Notes: generated by a model from the letters alone, not told the origin. A stretch of 64,000 nucleotides of DNA from JACCXG01 sp963785755 (GCA_963785755.1 CAWAXG010000058.1:124001-188000); one strand, 5' to 3'. Positions 43,601 through 55,664 are shown, counted from the stretch's first letter. Program-made: numbers and translations.

Positions 43601-46600
43601 GCGGCCGCGGACGGCGTAGAAGGCACGCTGAACAGCATTCCGAACACGACGTTCCGGATCGAGTTCTTCGGCAGCACCGCCTGCGACGCGACCGGGTACG
43701 GGGAAGGGGCCACGTTGCTTGGCTTCGGCGAAGTCACGACGGATGGCGCGGGGAACGCGGACATTCCTTTCTTTGCCGCCGCGCCGACGCAGTTCGTCAC
43801 GGCGACAGCCACCAATTCGTCGAGCAACACATCGGAGTTCTCGGCGTGCGTCCGGCCCGACCCCACGACGACCCGGACCTGGATCTCCGACGCGGACGGA
43901 TTCTGGGAGGATTCCGCCAACTGGAGCGACGGGATCGTGCCGAGGGACGGCGACCACGTCGTGATCGATCGTCCGGCGGCGAATCCAGTGGTGACGATCG
44001 GGGCGGGCGGCGTAACCGTCGCCAGCCTGACGAGTGCGGAGCCGTTGGTGGTGGAGGCCGGCGTGCTGTCGTTCGACGGCCCGGCCGTACTGACCGGCGG
44101 GCTCACGATGTCGTCTGGAATCCTGGGTGGAACGGGCGATCTGACGCTCGGCGGCACCTCGTTCTGGACCGGCGGCACCATCGTCGGCACTGGCGCCATG
44201 ACCATCCTCAATGGCGCCTCGCTTGCGGTCGACACCCCTGGCACTGGCGGCTCGCTCGTCCGGAACATCTCGAATTTCGGCCTGCTGAGGTGGAATCAGC
44301 CCAGCCTGACGCTCGGTAGTGCGGCGATCGTGAACCACGCTGGCGGCATCTTCGAAGTGCAGGACAACTTCCCGATTTCCGGCGGGTCGATTCTCGAACG
44401 CCGGCAGAATGGTCAAGACAGGCCCGTCCGGGACGCTGATGCTCAGCGGCGTCTCGTTCACCACGACGGGAGCGTTGCAGATGCGCCTCGGTCCGGTGAG
44501 CGACCGGGTTGTGTCCGACGCGGCCGGCGCGCTCGGGGGCACCCTCGAAGTGCGGCTCGTCCCCGGGTTCACGCCAACCGACGGAGAGCAGTTCGAGCTG
44601 TTGTCCTTCGGCAGCAGGACCGGCGTCTTCTCGGCTATCGACGGAAGCGGTCAGACCTACACGCCCAGCTACACGCCAACGGGCGTGACGCTCGTTGTCG
44701 GCAGCGGCGCGGGCGCGGACCTCGCGATCGCCAACCTCGATGCGCCTGACCCGGTTGCGGTGGGTACGGTCCTCGTGTATTCGCTGACGGTCACCAACAA
44801 CGGCCCTGGCACGGCGACCGACGTCACGGTCACCGACGCGCTGCCTCCCACGGTCACATTCGTCTCGGCGGTACCCAGCCAGGGAGCCTGCACCGGTACC
44901 GCAACGATCGAGTGCACCCTCGGCACAATCCCCAATGGCGCGACCGCCACGATTGTCATCTTCGTCACCCCGACGCTGACGGGGCCGATCAGCAGCACCG
45001 CGACCGTCGCGACGACGTCCGTGGATTCCGTCGCTGCGAACAACACGGCGACGGCCGGCACCAATGTGGTGAATGCGAACCAGACGTTCGTGGTGACGAA
45101 CACCAACGATAGCGGCGCAGGATCACTACGGCAGGCGATTCTCGATGCCAACGCGAATGTGTCGGCCCAGGACTCGATTCTCTTCAATATTCCGGGAGCT
45201 GGACCGCACACGATCAGACCAGCGTCCGCGCTGCCGACGATCGCCGACCCGGCCTTGATTTACGGCACCTCTCAGCCCGGCTATATCGATCATCCGGTGA
45301 TCGTCCTGGACGGAACGGAAGCAGGACCGCTCTCGAACGGCCTGTCCATCACGGCCGGCAATTCCTTCGTCTACGGGCTCGCCATCACCCGATTCGGTAC
45401 GGGCGGCGCGGCGGAGGACGTAGGAGGAGCGGGAATTGTGGTCCTCCAAGGCGTCGGCTCGAATGGTTTCTCGGGCAACTACCTCGGCCTGGATGCGAAC
45501 GGACAGCCGCAGCCGAACCGGTCGGACGGCATCTTCATCGATCGCAGCCCCGGCAATTTCATCGGCGGCCTCGATGGGGAGGGCAACGTGATCTCCGGCA
45601 ACGGCCGCAACGGCATCACGCTGAACGGCGTGGAGACGGCGGGAACGCTCGTCGTCGGCAACCGCATCGGGACGGATCCCGGCGGGCAGTCTGCCAGCGC
45701 CAACGGCAGCTACGGCGTAGAGATCTTCGACGCACCAGCGAACTTCATCGGCATCACCGAGGGCAATGTGATCTCCGGCAACGGCCTCTCGGGGATCAGG
45801 ATCAGCGGAGCGACCGCGCGCTTCAACAACATCGCCGGCAACGTCATTGGCGCCGACGCAGGCGGGAGCGAGCCCGTTCCGAATGGCGGTTCGGGCATCG
45901 TCATCAGAGCCAATGCGGGCGACAATTCCATCGGCGCGCTTGGCGCACTCACCGCCAACGTCATTGCATTCAATGAGCAATCGGGCGTGGCGCTCGAGTC
46001 GGGCGTCAACAATGGCGTTCGCGGGAACTCGATCCACGGGAACGCGCAGCTCGGGATCGACCTTGGTGTTGCAGGCGTTACCGCCAACGACGCGGCCGAT
46101 GCAGATGATGGCGCGAACACGCTCCAGAACTATCCGGTGCTGACAGCCGAAGTCGGAGGCGTCCGCGGCACGATCAATACGCTGCCGAACGAAGCGATCC
46201 AGATCGACTACTTCGCCAGCCCGGTCTGCGACGGAACGGGCAACGGTGAAGGCGTGACGTTCCTCGGGACCGTCGGGATCTTCACGGATGCCAACGGAAA
46301 CGCCAACGTTCCGTTCATCGCCGTTGCCGCCGGCCAGTTCGTTACCGCCACGGCGACGAACGCCAGTAACAACACGTCCGAGTTCTCGGCGTGCGTGGAG
46401 GTCACACAAGGAATCTCGCTCTCGCGGGCGAGCGTCCAGCCGATTGGCGTCGGCCGCAGCGAGACCGTGACCGTCACCCTCAACGAGCCGGCGCCGGCGG
46501 GGGGAACCGTCGTCACGGTGACGAGCGACGCGCCGGGAATCGCATCCATCTCGGCGCCAGGCACGGCGTCGATCCCGGAGGGCGAGACCACGGGACAGGT

Positions 46601-49600
46601 CACGGTCAACGGCGTCGACGCCGGCGGCACGACGCTCCGCGCGAACGCCCCTGGTTATCAGGAAGGCACGCTCGCCATCGCGGTCACGCTCAACCTGATC
46701 AACACGCCCGCGACGCTGAACGTCGCGTTCGGACAGACGACCACGCTGCCCGTGAGCATCGGTCCCAGCCCGGCGGCGGCCGGCGGGCTTACGGTGGACA
46801 TCGTCAGCGCGAATCCGTCGATCATCGAAGTGATCACTCCACAGGTCACCGTGTTGGAGGGAGCGTTGTCGGCCAATGCGACCGTGCGCGGAGCCGGGTT
46901 GGGTACGGCGGACGTCACGGTCAGCAACCCGCTTTACGCGTCGTCGTCGACGGCCGTCACGAGCAGCGCCGAGCTGAACATCCTCCAGGGCTCGGCCTCG
47001 TTCAACAACGGCCTGCCGCCTCCGGTTCTCACTGTGCGCCTCGAGACCAGCGGTACGCCGCTGGCCGCGCTGTCGAGCCTCGTCGTCACGCTGTCGTCCG
47101 ACAACACCGCGTGCGTGACGGTTCCGGCGACCGTGACGATACCGGCGGGATTGGTGAGCACGACATTCCAGCCGGCATACGGCGGAACCGCGTCGCTTCC
47201 CTGCAGCGCCGTTGTCACCGCGACGTCAGGCGTCCTCACCTCGGACACGGTGACCGTGACCGCCAACCCGCAGGCCGTGATCACCATGCCTGGCGCGACC
47301 ACCGTCGGTTCCGGCCTGGCGGCGTCGGCTACCGCTTGGCTCGGATCCACCAGTCATGGCGGCGTGACGGTGACCGTCCAGAGTAACGACCCGGCGCGCG
47401 TGCTCGTGTCGCCGGATACCACCACGGCGGGGGCCGCCTCGATTGAGATCAGCGTGCCGAACGGTCAGACCTCGGTGTCGTACTACGTGCAGGGGCTCGA
47501 GAGCGTCACCGGATCGGCAGATGTCTCGGTTTCCGCGCCGAACTTCACCGGCGGCACGCACAGCGTGCAGGTCGTCCCCGCTGGGGTAGAGATCCACAAC
47601 CTGAACGATGGGATCACGACGCTCAGCGAGGACGACGTCGACTGGTACATGCAGGTCGGCCTGCCGTGCGCCGGCAACACCCAGCTGTGCTCCGTGCAGA
47701 ACGTGCGCGGGGGCAGCCCAGGCTTCATCGTGACCTTGAGCCTGGCCAACGCCGAGACGCCAATCGCGCGGCTCAAATCGGACCAGCCTGCCGCGACGGC
47801 GCAGAGCGTGACCAAGCCGATCCAGCCGGGCGTCTACTACCCCCAGGCCATCGCCGGTGGCACCGTCTACGGCCTTGCGTTCGATCCGATCTCCGCCGGC
47901 ACGACATCGGTTACCGTCACCGGCCCGGCTGGCGTGCTCACGATGTCGACGACGGGAGTGCGGCCCGTCACGATCTCCGGCCCGGTGATCACCGTGCAGG
48001 GCACGCAGACCGTCGGAGCCGGGCTGCAGCTGAGCACATCTGCCCAGCTCGGCGCGTCGCAGCATGGGGGCGTGACGGTGACCGTCCAGAGCAGCGATCC
48101 CACGCGCGTGCTCGTGTCGCCCGACGCGGCCACGCCCGGGACGGCATCCTTCACCACGAATGTGGCCAACGGCACGATGTTCGTTCCCTATCACGTGCAA
48201 GGCGTTGAAAACGTCACCGGTTCGGCGAACGTGACCGTGTCCGCGCCAGGCTTCACCAGCGCGGGGCACAGCGTGCAGGTGGCCGTGACGGGAGTGGAAA
48301 TCCACAACCTGGACGCGGGCCAGACGAACCTTTCGCCCGACGACGTGGATTTCTATTTCCAGGTCGGCCTGCCGTGCGCCGGCAACACTCAGCTGTGCTC
48401 CGTGCAGAACGTGCGCGGGGGCAGCCCAGGCTTCATCGTGACCTTGAGCCTGGCCAACGCCGAGACGCCAATCGCGCAGCTGAAATCAGACCAGCCTGCT
48501 GCCACGGGCCAGAGTGTGACCAAGCCGATCCAACCGGGCGTCTACTACCCCCAGGCCATCGCCGGTGGCACCGTCTACGGCCTTGCGTTCGATCCGATCT
48601 CCGCCGGCACGACATCGGTCACCGTCACCGGCCCGGCGGGCGTGCTCACGATGTCGACGACGGGAGTGCGGCCCGTCACGATCGCGGGTCCGGTCATCAC
48701 AGGTACAGGGCGCGCAGATTGTCGGCGCCGGGCTGCAGGTGAGCACTTATGCCATCCTCGGCGCGTCGCAGCACGGGGGCGTGACGATGACCGTCCAGAG
48801 CAGCGATCCAACGCGTGTTCTCGTCTCGCCCGACGCGGCCACGCCCGGGACTGCATCGTTCACCACGAACGTGGCCAACGGCGCGACGTTCGTTCAGTAT
48901 CACGTGCAGGGCGTGGAAAACGTGATCGGTTCGGCGGACGTGACAGTGTCCGCGCCCGGGTTCGCCAGTGCGAGGTACACCGTGCAGGTCGCGGCTTCAG
49001 GTGTGGAAATCCACAACCTGGACGCGATGCAGACGAATCTTTCACCCGAAGACATCGACATGTACGTGCAGGTCGGGCTGCCTTGCGCCGGCAACACCCA
49101 GCTTTGCAGCGTGCAGAACGTGCGCGCCGGCAGTCCTGGCTTCGTCGTGACCCTCGCCAACTCGAACCAGAACGTCGGGCGCTTGCGCTCGGATGAGCCC
49201 GTCGCGACGGGCCAGAGCGTGACCAAGCCAATCAAGCCAGGCTTCTATTACCCGCAGCCTACTGGCACTGGGACGTCCTACGGGCTCGCATTCGATCCGC
49301 TGGCGAACGGCACGACTTCGGTCACCGTCTCAGGTCCGGCCGGCGTGCTCACCATGACGGCGACCGGAGTTCGTGCTGTCACGGTCACGACGCCGACGAT
49401 TGTTCCATCGCCCACTTCTGTAACCGTCGGAGCGGGTCTGCAGGTGTCAGCGTCGGCGTTCCTCGGGGCCTCACAGCATGGCGGCGTCACGCTCACCGTC
49501 ACCAGCAGCGCCCCTTCGGTGATGGTGGTGTCAGCCGACCACACCGCCGCCGGTCAGGGTTCGATTGGGATTCCGGTCGCAAACGGTACGACCCACGTGC

Positions 49601-50097
49601 CCCTTTACATCCAGGGCCTCGAGAATGCCGCAGGGGTGGCGACGTTGACCTTGTCGGCGCCCGGGTTCACGAGCGCGAACATCACGGTGACGGTCTCGCC
49701 GCCGGCGGTCGAAATACACGGGTTGCCCGTGAGTGTCGCGGCCGGATCCGCGAATGTCATGGGCTGGTACGTGCAGGTGGGGCTGCCGAACGATTTGGGT
49801 ACGTTCTTGACCCAGGTGCAGAACGTGCGCGGCGGGTCGCCGGGGTTCGTGATCACGCTGACGAACGGGACGGCAGGTGTGGCACAGCTCGCATCGGATG
49901 AGCCCGCGGCGACCGGGCAGAGCGTGACCAAGCCGATCCAGCCTGGCTATTACTACCCGCAGCCGGTGCCGGGCGGGACATTTTACGGGCTCGCGTTCGA
50001 TCCTCTGGCCCCCGGCAGCACGACAGTCAGGGCGACCGGACCGTTCAACACGATCACGACGGCGCAGGGCGTACGGACGGTCGTGATCACACCCTGA
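34635..50097 (+). CDS. Giant secreted modular repeat protein (about 5,150 residues), several frame breaks
   Basis: Signal peptide (TRRRTSWRASILLACAFLLG). Order by position: BNR/sialidase-like repeats (DGGLTWRTRLLPG near 34967, STDGRTWSTP near 36100) with an inserted EF-hand/dockerin-like pair (DVNDDGVADTRD, DIDNNCRVDPAD); about 37081-37390 PDLEN pentapeptides; a putative Ig domain (He_PIG) near 37900; DUF11 domains at about 38090, 39540, 42190 and 44700; seven FG-GAP repeats with DFNNDGxxD loops (38500-39500); three beta-helix blocks opened by TNTNDSGPGSL-like sequence (39900, 42560, 45080); autotransporter-like strands (43860-44600); a C-terminal tandem of four units (47277-50097). Frames change at about 41905, 43430, 44396 and 48702 (each one extra base), and 39740-39830 has compensating breaks. 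No LPxTG, porin barrel or sorting tail. Likely a surface or released adhesin (inference). It ends 12 bp from the convergent kinase stop. Confidence 0.85.
37081..37390 (+). repeat. Tandem 15-bp repeats encoding PDLEN pentapeptides
   Basis: Units such as AACCCCGACCTCGAG, about 20 copies in two to three runs interrupted by NAEVHN, NATVRN and NVTVANPSI, plus two further copies near 37625-37655. The residue pattern is the pentapeptide-repeat A(D/N)Lxx with Pro at the first place, expected to form a square right-handed beta-helix. Confidence 0.9.
47277..50097 (+). repeat. Four tandem 235-residue units (about 705 bp each) at the C-terminus
   Basis: Units start at about 47277, 47986, 48692 and 49397. 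Each has xHGGVTVTVQSxDPxRVLVSP, a GVEIHNL segment, GLPCAGNTQLCSVQNVRGGS, SVTKPIQPGVYYPQ and GLAFDPISAGTTSVTVTGP. Units 1 and 2 are nearly identical at the DNA level over about 340 bp (47640-47985 and 48355-48690). Unit 4 lacks the Cys pair. Confidence 0.9.
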
Positions 50098-50109
50098 GCC
50101 ATTCAGGAA

Positions 50110-53100
50110 TCAGCGAGAGGACGGCAGCGCCGCGAGACGCTTGCGGGCGTCGGCGGCCAGCGGATCGCGCGAGTCGTCAGGCCTCAACGCGAGGAACTTT
50201 CGATAGTTGTCGGCGGCGGCCGGGCTGGTGCTGTTGATACCCTCGTGCGCGCGACCCAGCCAGTACGGAATCGGCGCGAGGTAGCGGAACGTCGGCACGT
50301 CGTCCAGGAAGACGGCCGTCGCCTCGCCGCGGCGCTTCTCGGCCTGCTCCAGCTCCACGAGCGCGGATCGCGGCTCGCCGCCGCCGACGTAGGTCATGCC
50401 CAGCAAGAAGCGGCCGAGCCAGAGATCCGAGAACGTCTTCGCGCGATCGAGCGCGTCGCGTCCGTCGGCGAACCGGCCGGCGGTGCGCGCGATCTCGGCT
50501 TCGATGATCGCCGCGTAGGCGCGGCTGCGGCGCTGGAACTGTCTGCCGAGATCCGACGCGATGGCCTGCGCCTCGGCCCGGCGGCCCGCGCGTAGAAGCA
50601 CGAACGCGGCGGGCACGAGCGTCGCGTCTTCCCGGGTCAACGCGATCGCTCTTGTACGACGCGGACCGCGTCGGATCCACGATTCAGCGCGAGATGAACC
50701 TCGGCGAGCGCCGCGAGCTTCGCGGCGCGGGCCAGCCGGTTGTTCGTCGCGGCGTCCGCGGCAATTCCATCCGTGAGCAGCTTCTCGGCCTCGCCCCATC
50801 GGCCGTGGTACATGGCGAGATCCGCCAGGCCGTGCGCCGCGTGGGACGCGCCGGCGGCCCCGGTTGCGGCCATGCCGTCGTACGCCTCGCGCATGCGTTG
50901 AAAGTCCGATGCTGCGAACGCGACGGCCGCGAGCGGAAGATACGCCCTGTATTGCGTCTGGCTCTGTGCGAGCACCGTGCGGGTCTCGGCCTCGGCGGTC
51001 TTCAAGTCGCCCGCATACATCGCGTAGAGCGCGTAGTTCTGACGCGTCCGTGGGTTCTTCGGGTAGAGCTCGACCGCGCGGCGGCCGATCTCGATGGCCT
51101 TCGGGAAGTCGAGTCGATGGAAGTACACGTACGCCAGATTGCTGAGGCCGGCTCGATCCGCGGGATACAACGCCACCAGCTTCTCGAAGTTCTCGATCGC
51201 CTGCTCGTTGTTCGCGCCGGGTCCCGCGAACCACAACCCGAGGGTCCGGAACCGCTCGCGCTCCGTCATCCGGTCCATGAACTCCAGGGCCTTCTTCCAT
51301 TCCACCGTGGCCTCGTCGCGGCGTCCCAGATTGAAGTACACCGTTGCGAGGCCGGAGTAGGCGCGACCGAAGTTCGGGTCCTGCGCGATGGCCCTCTGGT
51401 AGTGCGCGATCGATTCCTGCTGGCGTCCGCTCGACGACAGGTCCTGCGCGACCGAGTAGCTCTGGAGCGCCTCCAGCGAAGCGGCCGTCACCGTTTCGGC
51501 TGCCTGCCGGCGCGCGCTCTGCGGGGTGGTGTCGCCGAGGGCGTCGCGCAGTTTCGAGGCCACCGTTTCGACGCCGGCGAGGACTCGTGACTTGTCGGAG
51601 ACCTGCGCTTCGTGCCCGGCGAGGACGTTGCCGTTGGCCGGGTCGACCGCACTGACCGCAATGCTGTAGTCGTTGCCGCGCCTCGCCACGACGCCGGTCA
51701 ACACGAACTTGATGCCTTCGCGCTCCGCCACGAGGCGCGCGGCGGCGGCGTCGAGCGGCGCGGGAGAGCCGGGTGGGAGCCGGTTCAGCTGCGCGATCAG
51801 TGACTGCGCGGTCACCCTCGAATAGCTCGTGATGAACGACGCCCCCTCGATGGCGATGCCGAGGGCCTGCTCGAGTGATCCGGTGAAGACCGGATCGCCG
51901 GCCTGATTGTCGAAGTCGGCAATCAAGACCGACACAGGGTCGCGCGCCGCCGCTGGCTCAGGCGATGGGCTGGCGTTCGGCCGGAGGAACATCCACGCCG
52001 CGAGCACGGCCGACACCGCGAGCGCGACGCCGGCCGCGACGAGCGGCAGGATTGCGCGCTTCGGAGCCTCGACTGCCGCCGTCCGACGCTCGTGCCCTTC
52101 GGTGTCGAGGCGATCGAGGGCCTCCTGGAGCTCCTTCGTTGTCTGGAACCGCGCCGCCGGATCCGGCTCGAGGCACCTCGCGACCAGCGCGTCGAGCGGC
52201 TCGGGAATCGCCGGGTCGATCGTGCGCAACCGCGGGGGCGCGTGCGATGCCCGTTCGATGAGCAGGGCGAGCGCCGTGTCGCCGACGCTCGACCCGCGCT
52301 TTCCGACGAGCATCTCGGAGACGATCAGCCCGAACGCGTAGATGTCGGCCCGCTGGTCGACCGGCTTCCCGAGGGCCTGCTCCGGCGCCATGTACGCGAT
52401 CGTCCCCACGATCGCGCCGGAGGCCGTCGCAACCGTCCCCGCATCGATCGACTGTGCGATGCCGAAATCGGTAATCAGGGCCTTCTCGGTGTCGTCGATG
52501 AGAATGTTCGCGGGCTTGAGGTCCCGGTGAATGACCCCCACTTCGTGTGCCGCGCGCAATCCCGACACGATCTGGCGTGCCAGCGAGAGCGTACGAACCA
52601 CCGGCAGCCTGCCCGCGGTGGCGAGCAGGCGAGCCAGGTCCGTCCCCTTGACGAACGGCATCGTGATGTACTTGACGCCGTCGATCTCGCCGAGATCGTG
52701 GATGCGGATGACGTTGGAGTGCGTGACCTGCCGCGCGAGCACGAGCTCACGTTTGAACCGCCGCTCGAGCTCCTGCACGGCTGACGGATCCGACTGGGGC
52801 TTGATGATTTTCAGCGCCAGCGAGAGCCCGAGCTCGGAGTCCCACACGTGGTACACGGCGCCCATGCCGCCGGTGCCCAGCAGGTTGATGATCTGATAGC
52901 GGTGCCCGAAAGTCTGGCCGGGGACCATGCCGCCGCCAGCGGTCCCCCCGTTCGTCCACAGACCGCCCGCCGATGCGGCGACGGTCTCCGCGTCCGGCGC
53001 GGCTCCGATCCGGAAGCTATCCGGCGGCGTCAGGGACGCTGCGGCGCCGCCAAGCCAGGGGAGAGGCGTCGTACAGACGACGCAGCTCTTGGCTGATTCC

Positions 53101-53135
53101 GGTGCCTTCGTTCCGCACGCTGGGCACGTGATCAT
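50110..53135 (-). CDS. Transmembrane Ser/Thr protein kinase with zinc ribbon and TPRs; frameshift near 50650
   Basis: About 1,008 residues. Begins with a zinc ribbon (MITCPACGTKAPES, CVVC). The Pkn2-type kinase domain has YQIINLLGTGGMGAVYHVWD (G-loop), LALKIIKPQ (Lys), VIHRDLKPANILID (catalytic loop), DFGIAQSI and YMAPEQALG. A membrane helix (ILPLVAAGVALAVSAVLAAW) is followed by an extracellular-type domain VSVLIADFDNQAGDPVFTGS, then a TPR superhelix (SYSVAQDLSSSGRQQES, AYSGLATVYFNLGRRDEA). Near 50648-50655 the frame changes: VRVVQE connects to RAIALTREDATLVPAAF, one base probably missing. The last part has more TPRs. This kinase type regulates unknown targets in Acidobacteriota. It is convergent with the giant gene. 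Confidence 0.9.
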
Positions 53136-53262
53136 CTGCAGGGGAACGCTCCCAATGGGTCCATGAACGGCAGGGCTGGATTATCGCTCAGTTCCGGGCC
53201 CGCTGTCCCACGGCCGGGCGGCAAAAAAGGGGGTCGACCCTCTCTGGTCCTCGCTCGTAGCG

Positions 53263-53323
53263 CGGGGCTTCAGCCCCGGATCCGATCGCGTCGAACTGTC
53301 CGAAGGCGGCGCCGAAGCGCCGC
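53263..53323. repeat. Double GC hairpin (second copy)
   Basis: CGGGGC-TTCA-GCCCCG (53263-53278) and GCGGCGC-CGAA-GCGCCGC (53306-53323), preceded by GTAGCG as in the element at 32545. It sits between the kinase start and the DUF58 stop (199-bp spacer). Confidence 0.7.
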
Positions 53324-53334
53324 ACTACGGGTGT

Positions 53335-54711
53335 CTAGAGAACACCCCGCTCTTTCACCTCGAGATAGCGATCGACGAGACCGCCGGCGAGGCCATCGGG
53401 AGACGATTCGATTACGAGCGCGCCGTGCTGGCGCAGGCCGCGCAGCAGCGACTCGCGCCGGTCGCTCGCCTCCTGTGCCGCGACCACGCGATACATGTCC
53501 GTGGCGGTCGACGGCCGCAGCGTCGTGACCGCCTCGATCTCCGGCTGCCGCATCGTCGCAAACAGCAGGACGTGCCGCGGCACGAGGCCGGAGGCGTATT
53601 CGATGACGTCGGGGACGCCGGCGGTTTCCGCGACTTCGGTGAGCCAGACGATCAGCGCCCGGCGCTTCTGACCGGCGCGCAATGCAGCGGCGGCAGCGCC
53701 GTGGTCCGCTTCGACCGCTTCGGCGCGAACCAGCGCCATGGCTTCGGTGAGGTCGCGCAGATGACCGGCGCCGCGCGCGGGGGCCAGGCGATGTTGAATC
53801 CGGCGGCCGTACGCGAGCAGGCCGACGTTGTCGCCCGAGGTCATCGCGACCTGCGCGAGGGCGAGCGCCGCGGTCGTCGCCCGATCGAGCAGCGTCTGAT
53901 TGCCGGTTCGCGCGCGCAGCAGGCGGCCGCCATCGACGAGGAGCCACACGGTCTGGCTGCGTTCGGGTTGGTAGATACGCGTGACGAGCCTGGCGCGCCG
54001 CGCCGAGGCGCTCCAGCTCACGTCACGGCGGTCGTCTCCCGCGCGGTATTCGCGCAGCCGATCGAACTCGCGTCCGCCGCCGGCGCGCCGCGCGCGGCGC
54101 TTCTCGACGGCGACCTGATGGCTGCGGATCAGATACATCGAATGGCGGCGCGCTTCGAGCAGATCCGGATAGACGCGCACGGTCTGCTCGAGTGGCGCTT
54201 CCGCCCAGCGCTCCAGCAGGCCCCACGCGCTGCGCCACTCGATCACGACCTGGCCGGCGCGGGCGTCGCCCCGTTCACGTGGCGCGACGTCGTACTGCCC
54301 GGCGGCCGATCGGCCCGGCGGCGCCACGAGGTCGAGACGCGCCGGATCACCGCCGAGCGCCGCCGCCGCGTGATCCGTGAGTCGCGCCATGATCGCGATC
54401 GTGCCGTCGTTCGAGAGCTGCAGTGAAACGGTGACCGGCGTCCCGAGCGTGAGCGCGCCTCCCCATGACCGCGTCACTCGAAGGGCACCCGGGCGCGGGA
54501 GACGCCAGCCGTCGATCACCACCGCAGCTGCGACGATCGCGTTCCAGACGAACATGACTGCGACGGCGCGCCGATCGATCCAGGCTGGCGCCAGCCAGAG
54601 CAGGCCGACTCCGAACAGCAGCGCGGCACGCGCGGTCGGTGCGCCTGCCCATCGCCGGACGGAACGGGCGGCGGCGGAGACCGGCGGCGCCGCCAGCCGA
54701 CCAGGTCTCAT
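53335..54711 (-). CDS. DUF58 domain protein
   Basis: 458 residues. Two N-terminal membrane helices, a central strand region (LTLGTPVTVSLQLSNDGTIA), and the DUF58 core GGREFDRLREYRAGDDRRDV followed by SWSASARRARLVTRIYQPER. The C-terminal half is a VWA-like fold (QTVWLLVDGGRLLRARTG, NVGLLAYGRRIQ). Such proteins are encoded beside MoxR ATPases and are thought to be their membrane-linked partners. The start codon overlaps the moxR stop (ATGA), so they are translationally coupled. Last gene of a five-gene minus-strand unit. Confidence 0.92.
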   Translation of the reverse strand: MRPGRLAAPPVSAAARSVRRWAGAPTARAALLFGVGLLWLAPAWIDRRAVAVMFVWNAIVAAAVVIDGWRLPRPGALRVTRSWGGALTLGTPVTVSLQLSNDGTIAIMARLTDHAAAALGGDPARLDLVAPPGRSAAGQYDVAPRERGDARAGQVVIEWRSAWGLLERWAEAPLEQTVRVYPDLLEARRHSMYLIRSHQVAVEKRRARRAGGGREFDRLREYRAGDDRRDVSWSASARRARLVTRIYQPERSQTVWLLVDGGRLLRARTGNQTLLDRATTAALALAQVAMTSGDNVGLLAYGRRIQHRLAPARGAGHLRDLTEAMALVRAEAVEADHGAAAAALRAGQKRRALIVWLTEVAETAGVPDVIEYASGLVPRHVLLFATMRQPEIEAVTTLRPSTATDMYRVVAAQEASDRRESLLRGLRQHGALVIESSPDGLAGGLVDRYLEVKERGVL

Positions 54712-55664
54712 TTCGGGACGTCCACGGCCGCGAGCACGTCGGCGACGATCTGATCCGGCGTGAGCCCATCGAGATCCGCTTCCGCCGTCAGCACGATGCG
54801 GTGACGCAGGACCGGCGCCGCAGCGCGCTTCACGTCGTCGGGCAGGAGGTAGTCCCGCGCGTCCATCGCCGCCATGGCCTTGGCGAGCTGCATGAGATGC
54901 ACGGCCGCGCGCGGGCTCGCGCCGAGGGTCAGCGCCGGCCAGTCGCGCGTCCGGCGCGCAATGGCCGCGATGTAAGTGAACAGCGCGGGTTCGACCGCCA
55001 CCGCGGCGGCCTCGCGCCGCGCCGCGGCGAAATCATCCTGATCGAGCGGCTCGAGGTTCAGCGCGTCGATCGCGCGGACGTCGAAGCCACGATGATGCCG
55101 CTCGAGAATGGCTTCCTCTTCCCCGGCGGCGGCATCCGGATAATCGAGGCGGATCTTCACGAAAAAGCGATCGAGCTCCGCCTCGGGCAGCGGGTAGGTC
55201 CCTTCGAACTCGACCGGGTTCTGGGTCGCCAGCGCGGTGAAGGAGGGGGAGAGCACGTGGCCGACGCCGCCGATGGTGACCTGCCGTTCCTCCATCGCCT
55301 CGAGCAGCGCGGCCTGGGTCCGCGGCGGCATCCGGTTGATTTCGTCCACGAGCAGGAGATCGGTGAACACGGGTCCCGGGTGCATGGTGAACGTGCTCGT
55401 GGCCATGTTGAACACGTCGCCGCCGATGATGTCGGCGGGCATCAGGTCTGGTGTGCACTGCACACGGTTGAATCGCAGGCGCAGAATCCGGGCGAGCGTT
55501 CGGACGGTCAACGTTTTCGCCAGCCCGGGCACGCCTTCGAGCAAGGCGTGGCCGCCACACACGATGGTGAGCAGCACGAGATCGATCATCGGCGTCTGGC
55601 CGACAATCACTTTTCCCACTTCGCGCCGTGCGTGGCTGGTTACTCGCTCGAGGGCACCGCTCAT
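54708..55664 (-). CDS. MoxR-type AAA+ ATPase
   Basis: 318 residues. Walker A is LLEGVPGLAKTLTVRTLA, Walker B LLLVDEINRMPPRTQAALLE, sensor 1 SFTALATQNPVEFEGTYPLP with arginine finger region EAELDRFFVKIRLDYP, and the C-terminal lid LTLGASPRAAVHLMQLAKAM. MoxR proteins act as chaperone-like ATPases that mature or insert partner proteins, often with VWA/DUF58 partners. It is coupled to the DUF58 gene downstream and separated from the DUF4350 gene by a 360-bp repeat element. Confidence 0.94.
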   Translation of the reverse strand: MSGALERVTSHARREVGKVIVGQTPMIDLVLLTIVCGGHALLEGVPGLAKTLTVRTLARILRLRFNRVQCTPDLMPADIIGGDVFNMATSTFTMHPGPVFTDLLLVDEINRMPPRTQAALLEAMEERQVTIGGVGHVLSPSFTALATQNPVEFEGTYPLPEAELDRFFVKIRLDYPDAAAGEEEAILERHHRGFDVRAIDALNLEPLDQDDFAAARREAAAVAVEPALFTYIAAIARRTRDWPALTLGASPRAAVHLMQLAKAMAAMDARDYLLPDDVKRAAAPVLRHRIVLTAEADLDGLTPDQIVADVLAAVDVPK

